The notes below the pieces were generated by a model. It worked only from the letters and a program-made list of their open reading frames with translations. It did no database searches and was not told the DNA's origin. Shown in pieces: positions 45,701 to 54,295 of a DNA stretch of 57,868 nt; the stretch's first letter is position 1; each line of letters starts with the position of its first letter. A program made the position numbers and the translations under genes. This DNA is from an uncultured Flavobacteriaceae bacterium (GTDB lineage: Bacteria; Bacteroidota; Bacteroidia; Flavobacteriales; Flavobacteriaceae). Where the stretch lies: contig CALHCJ010000154.1 in the NCBI GenBank assembly GCA_937936275.1, forward strand, positions 1 to 57,868, given 5' to 3'.

Positions 45701-45765
45701 TTGGGTTTATACGAAAGAATGGGTCTTTATCAGATAGAGCATCTTCTTCTCTAGAAAAAGAATAA
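42718..45765 (+). CDS. dnaE: DNA polymerase III alpha-like subunit (DnaE2/ImuC type)
   Basis: 1015 aa C-family polymerase, shorter than replicative DnaE. A PHP domain at the N-terminus is degenerate (CHTYYSLRYGTFSE instead of HSxxSxxDG), so proofreading by it is unlikely. The polymerase core has the invariant aspartates D352/D354/D356 in PPDFDIDFS and D485 in KFDILGQRG; GRGSGANSIVAYLL and GYAFAKGHSASYA are typical. A helix-hairpin-helix and C-terminal OB fold follow (HIDIYGYMVTVKN). Together with dinB it forms a translesion-synthesis cassette, presumably damage-inducible. Its start codon is 7 bp after the cassette's right repeat. Confidence 0.92.
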   Translation: MYLNCHTYYSLRYGTFSEIELLKLAQENHVSQLVLTDINTTSAGLNFVRKAPEFGITPILGIDFRNGVIPCFIGVAKNNQGYLELNNFLSEHLHQDKEIPKIAPEFKNSYVIYPFDVVLQNEMTTFASHEFIGISIADLRRLRFSRLMAYKTKLVVQQPVTFRNKRDFNAHRLLRAIDNNTLLSKLSTTEQASEEEKMFPVQNLAKVFAEYPFILENTERLMNSCSIRFDFSEGRKPQNLTNYLDSREEDEKLIEKLCQDGLPYRYPELNKAIENRIEKELTLIKEMGFVSYFLINWDIVSYARKEKFFYVGRGSGANSIVAYLLRITDVDPMELDLYFERFINLYRANPPDFDIDFSHRDRPIMTQYIFERFENVALLGTYVTFKWRGMVRELGKVFGLPKDEIDNLCDGNFQASRLDGVSSLVVKYTKLLEGMPNYLSIHAGGILISEKPLHWFSATHLPPKGYPTTQYDMVIAEDVGLYKFDILGQRGLSKIKESITILEQTRPDEFAQWDIHDIKRFKRDPKINELVKTAQCMGCFYVESPAMRMLLKKLEVDNYLGLVAASSIIRPGVAKSGMMREYILRHRNPGRTEEKAHPVMLDIMPDTYGVMVYQEDVIKVAHHFAGLDLGEADVLRRGMSGKFRSREEFQRVEQKFIDNCRQKGYKDELIFEIWNQVASFAGYAFAKGHSASYAVESYQTLFLRAYFPLEYMVAVLNNGGGFYRSEFYIHEARMLGAQIHAPCINKSFAANCIYTKQLYLGFMYLKELETRVVERILKERIQNGMFLSLEDFLDRVLISIEQVSILIRIDAFRFTGTNKHELLWKAHLFLNKNSKIDHPKLFKPKHQHFEIPKLNTTDLEMAFTQLELLGFCLCSPFELLVEPPKNSTGSKDLERYLNKHIDIYGYMVTVKNTSTHNGKRMHFATLVDQQGLVFDTVLFPPVAAKYKFRGRGIYRFYGKVVSEFGFLSIEVIKMRKEDYVPDPRYADMKTTTRELGFIRKNGSLSDRASSSLEKE

Positions 45766-45770
45766 AACTA

Positions 45771-45803
45771 AAAAGAGCTTCGTCTTTCGATCGAAGCTCT
45801 TTT
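45771..45803 (+). terminator. Terminator of the dinB-dnaE operon
   Basis: A 12-bp stem (AAAAGAGCTTCG/CGAAGCTCTTTT) with a 9-base loop, directly after the dnaE stop. The T-run is inside the stem, so it may work on both strands. Confidence 0.75.
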
Positions 45804-46023
45804 ACGAGAACACTATATGAAAATGAAAAATTTTATTTCTTAATTACACTTCAAAGATATAGAGAGACTACAGTTTGAGAAAAGAAATGATGCGTAGCAA
45901 GAGAAAGTTGTTGTGAACGCCTATAATTTTGTTTTCACAAGATTATTTTGAGCGCTATTTGCTTCGATAGCGTTACTTTATTGATAAAATAAAAAGTAAT
46001 TTTATAGGGTAACGCAATTCATT

Positions 46024-48321
46024 ATGGCATCTGATTTTCACAGAAATGTTTCTATACGAGGTAATCAAGATTTTTCAGAAATCAAATTGAAAGATCCGAT
46101 ACGAGTTGCCGCAGGTGCATTGGGTGTGAAAGAAGCCCTTCGTCATAGTTTTAAAGAAATGGGCGTGGTTCGTTCGATGACTGCCTTGCTCGATATGAAT
46201 CAGCAAGACGGTTTTAGTTGTCCGAGTTGTGCTTGGCCAGATCCTGAAAAACCTTCGAAGGTAGCTGAGTACTGCGAAAATGGTGCAAAGGCTTTAGCAG
46301 ATGAGGCAACTACCTCTCATATTGAAGCTGATTTTTTTAAAACACATTCCGTTGAAGAACTCTCGCAATTATCTGATTATGATTTGAATAAATTTGGTCG
46401 TATCATCGAACCATTGGTATTAAAAGCAGGTAGTATTCATTATGAACCTATTACCTGGAAGGATGCCTACCAGCTTATGGCTCAAGAATTTAGAAAACTA
46501 AATTCACCCGACGAGGCTATTTTTTATACCTCTGGAAGATCAAGCAACGAAGCCGCTTTTTTATACGGAATGTTTGCCCGTGCTCTTGGCACAAACAATA
46601 TGCCTGATTGTTCTAATATGTGCCATGAATCTAGCGGAGTGGCACTCGGTGAAACTTTGGGTATAGGAAAAGGTTCCATCAAATTAGAAGATTTGTATGA
46701 AGCTGAGGTAGTGATTGTAGCGGGTCAAAATCCGGGTACAAATCATCCACGTATGTTATCTGCTTTGGAGAAATGCAAACAGAACGGCGGTAAGGTGATT
46801 AGTATTAACCCCCTGAAAGAATCTGGACTCATAAATTTCAAGAATCCGCAGCACTTAAAAGGATGGGTTTCTGGTGAAGATATTGCCGATGTGCATCTTC
46901 CTGTAAGAATCAATCAAGACATTCCGCTTATAAAGTTGATTCTAATCAAGCTGGCCACCTTAGATGCTATCAATGAAAATGTATTCGATCACAAATTTTT
47001 AGATCAATACGTTGATGGATATCAAGAGTTAATAGATGATTTAAAAAAACATGACGAAAAAGCACTTCTAGAACAATGTGGAGTTGCTAAAGAAGATATT
47101 GCTATTGTCGTTGAACTTTTAGCTAAAAAATCAAAGATAGTGGTGTGTTGGGCTATGGGTCTTACACAGCATAAAAATGGGGTGGAGAATATTCGCGAAT
47201 ATGTAAATCTACTTTTATTGAAAGGCGCCATTGGAAAACCAAATTCAGGCACTTGCCCTGTAAGAGGTCATAGCAATGTGCAAGGTGATAGAAGTGTGGG
47301 TATTATGCATTTCGTTGATAAAGAACTCAATAAGAGAATAGAAAAGTATCTAGGCTTCGTTCCTCCTTCAAAGGAAGGTTACGATACGGTAGAGGCAATG
47401 AAGGCAATGCATGAAGGAAAAGCGAAAGTGTTTATGTGCTTAGGTGGTAATTTTCTAATGGCAGCCTCAGATACGGAGTATACCGCTAAGGGGCTTGAAA
47501 ATTGCGAGCTTACTATTCAAGTAAGTACCAAATTAAACCGAACGCATCTGGTTACAGGAAAAACCGCATTGTTATTACCCACTTATGGTCGTTCTGAAAA
47601 GGATTTGAAGAATGGAAAACTACGTCATATTACCGTAGAGAATAGTATGGGGCAAGTAAGACAGTCTAGAGGCTTGTTAAAACCCCCTTCGGAACAAATT
47701 AAAAGTGAGCCCGATATTATTGCCGAAATGGCGGATACTTTTTTCGAAGGAAAGCATGCTATGGATTGGAAAGCTTTGGGCGAGAACTATGAACTCATTC
47801 GTGAAAAAATAGATCAGGTTGCAAAAGGTTTTCAAGATACGGAACAGCGTTCCAAAGGGGCAGGATACTATTTGCCAAATAATGTTCGTGAATTGGATTT
47901 TACTAAACTACCCAATGGCAAAGCACAATTGACTATAAATTGTATTCCTAATCATGAGCTAAAGATTGATGAATATATGTTAATGACCATACGATCGCAC
48001 GATCAATTCAATACCACTATTTACGGATTAGATGATCGTTATCGCGGGGTATATAATGAAAGAAGAGTTTTGTTTATGAATCCTGAAGATATGACGGCTG
48101 GTGGGTTCAAAAAATTAGATGTAGTAGATATTTCTAGTTCTTATGACGGTAAATTACGAACAGCTCATAAATTTAAAATTATTCCTTATAGCATACCAAG
48201 AGGAGATTTGGCAGCGTATTTCCCAGAAACAAATGTGCTAGTACCACACAACCATTTTGCTGATCGCAGTAAAACCCCTATCAGCAAATCAATAAAGGTA
48301 ACTATCGTTAAAATATACTAG
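46024..48321 (+). CDS. FdhF/YdeP-family molybdopterin oxidoreductase
   Basis: 765 aa. N-terminal CPSCAWPDPEKPSKVAEYC supplies a few Cys as in the YdeP group. Molybdopterin-binding domains follow: YTSGRSSNEAAFLYG; then DCSNMCHESSG, where C200 occupies the place of the Mo-ligand Sec/Cys of formate dehydrogenase H (DCCARVUHG); AGQNPGTNHPRMLSAL; SGTCPVRGHSNVQGDR; and a C-terminal MopB beta domain with IRSHDQFNTTIYGLDDRYRG. The true substrate of this family is unsettled, with formate or acid-stress roles suggested. No FdhD, Mo-cofactor or cytochrome partner gene is adjacent. It stands alone between the dnaE terminator and a small lipoprotein. Confidence 0.88.
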   Translation: MASDFHRNVSIRGNQDFSEIKLKDPIRVAAGALGVKEALRHSFKEMGVVRSMTALLDMNQQDGFSCPSCAWPDPEKPSKVAEYCENGAKALADEATTSHIEADFFKTHSVEELSQLSDYDLNKFGRIIEPLVLKAGSIHYEPITWKDAYQLMAQEFRKLNSPDEAIFYTSGRSSNEAAFLYGMFARALGTNNMPDCSNMCHESSGVALGETLGIGKGSIKLEDLYEAEVVIVAGQNPGTNHPRMLSALEKCKQNGGKVISINPLKESGLINFKNPQHLKGWVSGEDIADVHLPVRINQDIPLIKLILIKLATLDAINENVFDHKFLDQYVDGYQELIDDLKKHDEKALLEQCGVAKEDIAIVVELLAKKSKIVVCWAMGLTQHKNGVENIREYVNLLLLKGAIGKPNSGTCPVRGHSNVQGDRSVGIMHFVDKELNKRIEKYLGFVPPSKEGYDTVEAMKAMHEGKAKVFMCLGGNFLMAASDTEYTAKGLENCELTIQVSTKLNRTHLVTGKTALLLPTYGRSEKDLKNGKLRHITVENSMGQVRQSRGLLKPPSEQIKSEPDIIAEMADTFFEGKHAMDWKALGENYELIREKIDQVAKGFQDTEQRSKGAGYYLPNNVRELDFTKLPNGKAQLTINCIPNHELKIDEYMLMTIRSHDQFNTTIYGLDDRYRGVYNERRVLFMNPEDMTAGGFKKLDVVDISSSYDGKLRTAHKFKIIPYSIPRGDLAAYFPETNVLVPHNHFADRSKTPISKSIKVTIVKIY

Positions 48322-48404
48322 TTTTTAAGACTAGTGTTAAACTTCAATACTTGAATCCGATTTTAACCGTTTTACTTGTAGATAACGAAGAGGAAAATAA
48401 TATT

Positions 48405-48785
48405 ATGAAAAAGATATTTTTGATTGGATGTTTGGCACTGCTCAATTTTTCATGCACAAATGATAACGATGACAAGCTAACGTTTGACTTTGAAGGACCT
48501 TGGACGCTTTTCAATGTCAGTTGTTTTTGTGATTTTGGAGGAGATACTGATTTTAGTACTCATAAAATAACTTTTGATGCAGAGGAAGTAATAATTGAAA
48601 ATTCGGGTCAAAATGAATTTTTAACCAATGCTGAGGGCGCTTATACCGTTACCGATAGTATCATCACATTCAATAACGGAGAACAATACAAAATCGAAGT
48701 CAAACTAGATCGTTTGTATTTGATTTTTGAAGATGACCCTGAAGTAGCCGATGATGAGCTTACTCTGGAATATTTTAGAGGATAA
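48405..48785 (+). CDS. Small lipoprotein of unknown function
   Basis: 126 aa with the ATG at 48405 opening into a lipoprotein signal (LLNFSC). The mature part is acidic and beta-rich: DFEGPWTLFNVSCFCDFGGDTDF resembles lipocalin-like or META-type small envelope proteins that begin with a WxLxx strand, but this is weak. An upstream ATG at 48351 would add 18 residues ahead of the signal and is rejected. It ends 9 bp before the convergent acyl-CoA dehydrogenase. Confidence 0.65.
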   Translation: MKKIFLIGCLALLNFSCTNDNDDKLTFDFEGPWTLFNVSCFCDFGGDTDFSTHKITFDAEEVIIENSGQNEFLTNAEGAYTVTDSIITFNNGEQYKIEVKLDRLYLIFEDDPEVADDELTLEYFRG

Positions 48786-48794
48786 ACAGAACTG

Positions 48795-49973
48795 TTATTT
48801 AAAAGCCGCGTGCCCTGTAATATCCATCCCAGTGATTAACAAGTGAATATCGTGCGTGCCTTCATAGGTGATTACACTTTCTAGATTCATCATATGGCGC
48901 ATGATGCTGTATTCGCCAGTAATGCCCATTCCACCTAAGATTTGTCTCGACTCACGAGCGATTTTAATTGCCATCTCCACATTATTTCGTTTTGCCATTG
49001 ATATTTGAGCAGTGGTGGCTTTACCTTCGTTTTTTAATTGACCCAAGCGAAAAGCCAATAATTGCGCTTTTGTTATTTCGGTAATCATTTCAGCTAGCTT
49101 CTTTTGTTGCAATTGAAATGCGGCGATTGGCTTTCCGAATTGAATGCGTTCTTTCGCATATCGTAGCGCAGTATCGTAGCAATCCATTGCAGCACCAATA
49201 GCGCCCCAAGAAATTCCGTATCTCGCAGAATCCAAACAACCTAGGGGTGCTCCTAGTCCGCTTTTATTAGGAAGTAAATTTTCCTTAGGAACTTTTACAT
49301 TATCAAAAATCAACTCTCCTGTTGCCGAAGCACGAAGTGACCATTTATTATGTGTTTCAGGGGTTGAAAACCCTTCCATATCACGTTCAACAATAAGTCC
49401 GTGAATACGACCTTCTTCATTTTTAGCCCAAACGACAGCGATATCACAAAACGGGGAATTTGATATCCAAAGTTTTGCACCATTTAACAAATAGTGATTT
49501 CCTTTGTCTTTAAAGTTGGTAGTCATTCCACCAGGATTCGAACCATGGTCTGGCTCTGTAAGCCCGAAAGAACCCATCCATTCACCTGAAGCTAATTTGG
49601 GTAAATATTTTTTCCGTTGTTCTTCATTTCCGTAGGTAAAAATAGGATACATGACCAATGAAGATTGTACTGAAGCGGTTGACCGAACACCACTATCACC
49701 ACGCTCTATTTCTTGCATAATGAGTCCGTAACTGATCTGATCTAATCCGGCACCACCATATTCCTCAGGAATATAAGGTCCGAAAGCTCCAATTTCTGCT
49801 AAGCCGCCGATAATCTGTTTCGGAAATTCTGCCTTTTGGGCAAACTCTTCTATGATTGGAGAGACATCACGTTTCACCCACTGCCGTGCTGCATCACGTA
49901 CCAAAAGGTGTTCTTCTGATAATAAATCATCTAGATTGTAATAGTCTGGAGCTTCAAATAAATCGGGTCTCAT
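48795..49973 (-). CDS. gcdH: Acyl-CoA dehydrogenase, glutaryl-CoA dehydrogenase type
   Basis: 392 aa FAD flavoprotein. The block DSGVRSTASVQSSLVMYPI is typical of glutaryl-CoA dehydrogenase, in which the Arg binds the substrate carboxylate; FGLTEPDHGSNPGGM follows, and the catalytic Glu is E371 in TYEGTHDIH. It would oxidise and decarboxylate glutaryl-CoA to crotonyl-CoA in Lys/Trp breakdown. A promoter (TTG-N16-TACCTTTG) precedes it. The symbol is by family resemblance; other short-chain substrates are possible. Confidence 0.85.
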   Translation of the reverse strand: MRPDLFEAPDYYNLDDLLSEEHLLVRDAARQWVKRDVSPIIEEFAQKAEFPKQIIGGLAEIGAFGPYIPEEYGGAGLDQISYGLIMQEIERGDSGVRSTASVQSSLVMYPIFTYGNEEQRKKYLPKLASGEWMGSFGLTEPDHGSNPGGMTTNFKDKGNHYLLNGAKLWISNSPFCDIAVVWAKNEEGRIHGLIVERDMEGFSTPETHNKWSLRASATGELIFDNVKVPKENLLPNKSGLGAPLGCLDSARYGISWGAIGAAMDCYDTALRYAKERIQFGKPIAAFQLQQKKLAEMITEITKAQLLAFRLGQLKNEGKATTAQISMAKRNNVEMAIKIARESRQILGGMGITGEYSIMRHMMNLESVITYEGTHDIHLLITGMDITGHAAFK

Positions 49974-49989
49974 AACAGCAAGTTTTTAT

Positions 49990-50016
49990 CAAAGGTAGAT
50001 AATAAAAATATAACAA
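49990..50016 (-). promoter_or_regulatory. Promoter of the acyl-CoA dehydrogenase gene
   Basis: Minus strand TTG at 50016-50014, 16-bp spacer, TACCTTTG at 49997-49990, about 17 bp before the start codon. Confidence 0.5.
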
Positions 50017-50031
50017 TGTAACGACTAAATG

Positions 50032-50748
50032 TTACATTTTTAAATAAAATGATTTTGTTAGTTCTTGATAGGCTAACGTGTATTCGTGTCGTTTTATTTC
50101 AATAATTAATTCATCTTCTGTGGGTTTTAATTCACTAAAGCTAAATTCCAAAAGGCTTCTTTTTATTTCTGCTGACGGATTACCCTTTACCCTTAAAATT
50201 CTACTCGGGTAGAGTCCAAAAGAAGCTGCTAAAATTATGAAGGCCTTTTCTTCTTTGTGAGGAATTATAGTTGCGAAAATACCATCAAACGAAAGTAACT
50301 TCGAAACCCCTTCCAATAATTCATCGAAAGGTAAGGATTGATTTTGTCGGGCGACATCTCTTGAAGAATTACCACTCGAAACATCTTCTGAGTAGAATGG
50401 AGGATTTGAAATAATCAAGTCGTAAGAATCTTCTAGCTCTGCTATAAACTCATCTAATCCCGCGTGAAAACAAAACAGACGATCCGCCCATGGAGAAGAC
50501 TCAAAATTTTCAACACATTGTTCATATGCATCCTCGTCAATTTCTAAAGCCTCAATCGTTGGTGCAAGACTTCTTTGAGCTAACATTAGAGATAGAATTC
50601 CTGTTCCTGCACCTATATCTAAAACCGAATCTGGTTTATGTTTAATGGTTGCCCAGGCGCCAAGAAGTATGCCATCGGTACCAATTTTCATGGCACAGCG
50701 ATCTTGATGAATCGAGAATTCTTTGAATTTGAAAGGCTTGCTTGTCAT
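50032..50748 (-). CDS. trmN6: tRNA1(Val) adenine-37 N6-methyltransferase
   Basis: 238 aa class I SAM-dependent methyltransferase. SAM motif I DIGAGTG (residues 44-50), acidic EALEIDEDA, and the adenine-N6 catalytic NPPFY at 115-119. N-terminal FKFKEFSIHQDRCAMKIGTDGILLGAW is the YfiC/TrmN6 signature. It modifies A37 of one valine tRNA. Divergent from the CHRD gene, 58 bp downstream of the acyl-CoA dehydrogenase promoter region. Confidence 0.92.
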   Translation of the reverse strand: MTSKPFKFKEFSIHQDRCAMKIGTDGILLGAWATIKHKPDSVLDIGAGTGILSLMLAQRSLAPTIEALEIDEDAYEQCVENFESSPWADRLFCFHAGLDEFIAELEDSYDLIISNPPFYSEDVSSGNSSRDVARQNQSLPFDELLEGVSKLLSFDGIFATIIPHKEEKAFIILAASFGLYPSRILRVKGNPSAEIKRSLLEFSFSELKPTEDELIIEIKRHEYTLAYQELTKSFYLKM

Positions 50749-50872
50749 TTAAATAATATACTTTATAAGTAAATTCTTACAATATAATTTTGAAATATTT
50801 CGTTAGGCTTTAAATAAAACAAACCTTTTCGTTTTTAGTACGTAAATACTAAAAATACTATTAACTCCAACA

Positions 50873-52471
50873 ATGATCATTATGAAATTTATTTTGAAAT
50901 CTTATCAATTATTCTCTATCGCAGTCAGCATTCTATTTTTAACTAGTTGTAGTGGAGATGATGACGGCAAACAAACTGAGGTTGATCCTGAAACAATGAA
51001 TCCAGAGATGGAGGAGGTTGTTAGCGAAACTGCTTCTAAGACCTACACTCTTGGAGATGTAGATAATCCTGATATTTCAGGTACAGCGAAATTCATTACG
51101 TTCAGTAATGATTCTACCGTAGTTGAATTAAAATTAAACAATACTCCAGACGGAGGCATGCATCCTGCACATATACATTTCAATACAGCCGCTGAAGGTG
51201 GCGATATTGCTTTGACTTTGACTGCTGTTGATGGTGGCACAGGGGAAAGTTCAACGCACGTAACGACGCTAAATGATGGTTCTGCCATCACTTATGAACA
51301 GCTTCTAGAATATGACGGTTATATTAATGTGCATTTGAGTGCTGAAGAATTGGGTACTTTAATCGCTCAAGGTGATATTGGTCAAAATGAATTAACAGGT
51401 GCATCAAAAGAATATGCACTTGAAAGTGTCGATGTTGAGGATATCGATGGTACGGCAACTTTTTTTGAAAGAGTCAATGGAGAAGCCTTGGCGGTTATTC
51501 AATTGAATAATACGCCGGTAGATGGAATGCAGCCTGGTCACATTCATCAAAATACTGCCGCTGAAGGTGGCGATATAGCGTTTACTTTCAATCCTGTTAT
51601 TGGAGCGACAGGTACTAGCAAAACAAATGTGGCCGTCTTGGATGATGATACTAGTTTTGGATATTCTGATGTTTTGGGGTACGACGGCTATATAAATATT
51701 CACAATAGTATGGATGATCTTGGAACATTGATTGCCCAAGGCGACATTGGTCAGAACGAATTAACAGGAACCTCAAAAGAGTATGTGTTAGATGCTAAAG
51801 ATGTGCCAACTATTGATGGTACTGCTACTTTCTTTGAGAGAGTTAATGGAGAAGCTTTAGCGGTTATCGCGCTAAATGGAACAACAGATGGCGGAATGCA
51901 TCCTGGTCATATTCATGCAAACAGCGCAGCTGAAGGTGGCGATATTCTATTCACTTTTAATCCTGTAGTTGGAGCAACAGGAATTAGTAGAACGAATTTA
52001 TCAGCATTAAATGATGCTACTGCTTTCGGCTATGCTGATGTATTAACAGTTGACGGTTACATCAATATTCATTTAAGTATGGATGATCTTGGGACTTTAA
52101 TTGCGCAAGGAAATATTGGAAGTAATGAAGGAGATACTGGCGAAGAAGAATCAAAAGACTTTGTCGTTACAAACAGTGGGGCTATGTCGTACATTTTTAA
52201 TTCTGATGACGTAACGGACGCTGCGAATACGAATTTGACTTTAAAGCGTGGAGAAACATATACTTTTGCGGTAAATGCCTCTGGTCATCCCTTTTTCATT
52301 AAGTCGGTACAGGGCAATACAAATGCAAATGCCTATAATGATGGTGTAACGAATAATGGTACTCAGGATGGGACGATCACTTTTGCCGTTCCGATGAATG
52401 CACCAGATACTTTATTCTACAATTGTCAGTTTCATTCTATGATGACTGGAACCTTTAATATTATAGATTAA
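50873..52471 (+). CDS. Lipoprotein with three CHRD domains and a cupredoxin domain
   Basis: 532 aa. Lipobox LTSC, then an acidic linker. Three CHRD repeats of about 115-120 residues (roughly 45-165, 170-285, 290-410), each with HxGHIHxNxAAEGGDI-like His clusters and a DGYINxHxSxxxLGTLIAQGxIG end; repeats 2 and 3 are the most alike, pointing to internal duplication. The C-terminal domain (about 420-532) has HPFFIKS, then NCQFHSMM, the His-Cys-His-Met set of a type 1 copper (cupredoxin) site. Function unknown; a copper-binding or redox envelope protein is plausible. Two close ATGs (50873, 50882) are possible starts. Confidence 0.85.
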   Translation: MIIMKFILKSYQLFSIAVSILFLTSCSGDDDGKQTEVDPETMNPEMEEVVSETASKTYTLGDVDNPDISGTAKFITFSNDSTVVELKLNNTPDGGMHPAHIHFNTAAEGGDIALTLTAVDGGTGESSTHVTTLNDGSAITYEQLLEYDGYINVHLSAEELGTLIAQGDIGQNELTGASKEYALESVDVEDIDGTATFFERVNGEALAVIQLNNTPVDGMQPGHIHQNTAAEGGDIAFTFNPVIGATGTSKTNVAVLDDDTSFGYSDVLGYDGYINIHNSMDDLGTLIAQGDIGQNELTGTSKEYVLDAKDVPTIDGTATFFERVNGEALAVIALNGTTDGGMHPGHIHANSAAEGGDILFTFNPVVGATGISRTNLSALNDATAFGYADVLTVDGYINIHLSMDDLGTLIAQGNIGSNEGDTGEEESKDFVVTNSGAMSYIFNSDDVTDAANTNLTLKRGETYTFAVNASGHPFFIKSVQGNTNANAYNDGVTNNGTQDGTITFAVPMNAPDTLFYNCQFHSMMTGTFNIID

Positions 52472-52494
52472 ACTTTAAATACATATTTCTTTAA

Positions 52495-52529
52495 AAACCC
52501 TCCGGACGAAATTCAGAGGGTTTATTTTT
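52495..52529 (+). terminator. Terminator after CHRD/cupredoxin gene
   Basis: Stem AAACCCTC/GAGGGTTT with a 13-base loop, followed by a T-rich tail. Confidence 0.7.
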
Positions 52530-52712
52530 ATTAGCATACGAAGTCTACTTAATTCTTGAATCGGAATACGATACTCAAAAAACTATTATCACAACTTTGT
52601 ATTCATTTTTTCAAGTCGATGCCATAAATTCAATTGATTACTGGTGAATTTGTTCAAAACGTGACTCCTTAAAGCCTACTCTTATTGTATCTTTAAATAA
52701 AAAAAAAGGCTA

Positions 52713-54287
52713 TTGAAAACATTGAGTTTTTCCACTTTAATACCAATTATATTATCGTGCTATAAAAAGGCAATCCAGGCATTCATATGTATTTGTGTGT
52801 TCAATGTCTCGTTTGCCGTTGCCCAATCATCAAATACTAATGCTAAAAATGGACAGCAATTATCAAAAATCTATTGTGCCATGTGTCATAAGTTCACAGG
52901 ACCAGAAGTATTAGATAAATCTACTTGGAAGGAATCAGTGCTTCCCAACATGGCATTACGATTGGGATTGAAGATGTCAGGAAAAAGATTACTCCTCGGT
53001 TCTGACGCTGAAGAAAATGCGTTGCTTGATAGTTTAAATGTATATCCCAAAAAACCGCTTATCGCAAAAGAAGATTGGAACGCTATTGTTGAGTACTATT
53101 TGACAGCGGCTCCTGAAAAAATGTCAAAGCAATCAAATACAAATTACAAGGAAGGTACTTTTCCTTTTGGTGAGCAGACGATAACCATTGATAACGCCAA
53201 CTTACCCCAAATAACGTTATTAAAGTACGATACTTTAGGTACTGAACTTTATATCGGAGATTATAAAAAGTTATTTGCTTTGAATACGATAGGCGAAATT
53301 TCTAATGAATGGGCCTTGCAAGATTACGCTGTAGATTTAGATTTTTCAAATACTGAATCTCCAATTTTGATGACTATCGGTAAAATAGTTCCTTCAAATA
53401 AAAAATTGGGTCAACTCAGTTATCTGAACAAGAAAGAAAATAAAAGAAAGTCAATTGAAGGTTTTGAAGAACTACGTCGACCTGTGAACATGAAAAAACA
53501 TGATCTCAATCAAGACGGTAAAGAAGATCTAATCATTTCTAGTTTTGGGCATACTATTGGAAAATTAGCTTGGTACGATGCTTCTGATCCGATAAAGGAG
53601 TACGTTTTAAACGTAAATCCAGGTACACGAAAGGTTGAAGTGAAGGATATGGATAATGATGGAAAACCAGACATTGTAGCTCTGATGGGTCAGGCATACG
53701 AAGGTGTTGACATTTATTACAATAAAGGAAATAATACTTTTAAAAAGAAGCGGGTTTTAGACTTCGTACCTGTATACGGGTTGGGTTATTTTGAACTGGC
53801 AGATTTCAATGGAGACGGTCTTTATGATCTTTTGATAAGTAATGGAGATAATCGTGATTTTTCACCAATAGACAAACCGTATCACGGCGTCAGAATTTAT
53901 TTGAATCAAGGCAACGATAAATTTGAAGAATCATTTTTCTATCCGATGTACGACTGTCATAAGGCGATGACTCATGATTTTGACAATGATGGCGACTTAG
54001 ATATTATTGCTGCTGCATTATACTCAAATTACACCAGTGAACGTACGGTTGAAAAAGCGGTGGTGTATCTCGAAAACGACGGAAATCTAAATTTTACTCC
54101 ATCACATATGGCAAACCCAATTCACGGGAATTGGTTGTCTATGGAAATACTTGACTTTAACAATGATGGCTTTGATGATGTGGTTCTAGGGGCTTTCTTA
54201 TATGACCTAAACGAACTCATGCGAGTGAGTAAAGTAACAGGCTTAACGTCTTTTGCACAAGTACTTTTATTAACCAATACCCATTGA
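52713..54287 (+). CDS. Exported cytochrome c / FG-GAP repeat protein
   Basis: 524 aa. Signal peptide (ends AVAQ), then a small cytochrome c-like domain with one haem motif C55-A-M-C58-H59. The rest is a beta-propeller of FG-GAP/VCBS units, each with a calcium-type loop such as DLNQDGKEDLI, DMDNDGKPDIV, DFNGDGLYDLL, DFDNDGDLDII, DFNNDGFDDVV. No ATG lies before the signal, so the TTG at 52713 is taken as start. Similar fusions occur near sulfatases and dehydrogenases in polysaccharide-degrading marine bacteria. It converges on the sulfatase gene, 8 bp apart. Electron-transfer partner unknown. Confidence 0.8.
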   Translation: MKTLSFSTLIPIILSCYKKAIQAFICICVFNVSFAVAQSSNTNAKNGQQLSKIYCAMCHKFTGPEVLDKSTWKESVLPNMALRLGLKMSGKRLLLGSDAEENALLDSLNVYPKKPLIAKEDWNAIVEYYLTAAPEKMSKQSNTNYKEGTFPFGEQTITIDNANLPQITLLKYDTLGTELYIGDYKKLFALNTIGEISNEWALQDYAVDLDFSNTESPILMTIGKIVPSNKKLGQLSYLNKKENKRKSIEGFEELRRPVNMKKHDLNQDGKEDLIISSFGHTIGKLAWYDASDPIKEYVLNVNPGTRKVEVKDMDNDGKPDIVALMGQAYEGVDIYYNKGNNTFKKKRVLDFVPVYGLGYFELADFNGDGLYDLLISNGDNRDFSPIDKPYHGVRIYLNQGNDKFEESFFYPMYDCHKAMTHDFDNDGDLDIIAAALYSNYTSERTVEKAVVYLENDGNLNFTPSHMANPIHGNWLSMEILDFNNDGFDDVVLGAFLYDLNELMRVSKVTGLTSFAQVLLLTNTH

Positions 54288-54295
54288 ATTTTAAT

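Noticed and set aside
45951-45973. Small hairpin (CGCTAT/ATAGCG) before the molybdopterin oxidoreductase
   Set aside because: Only six pairs with no T-run or known riboswitch context; too weak to call.
46024-48321. Calling the molybdopterin enzyme a formate dehydrogenase
   Set aside because: It belongs to the YdeP branch, which lacks the usual full Fe-S motif; no FdhD or partner subunit is present, so formate is unproven.
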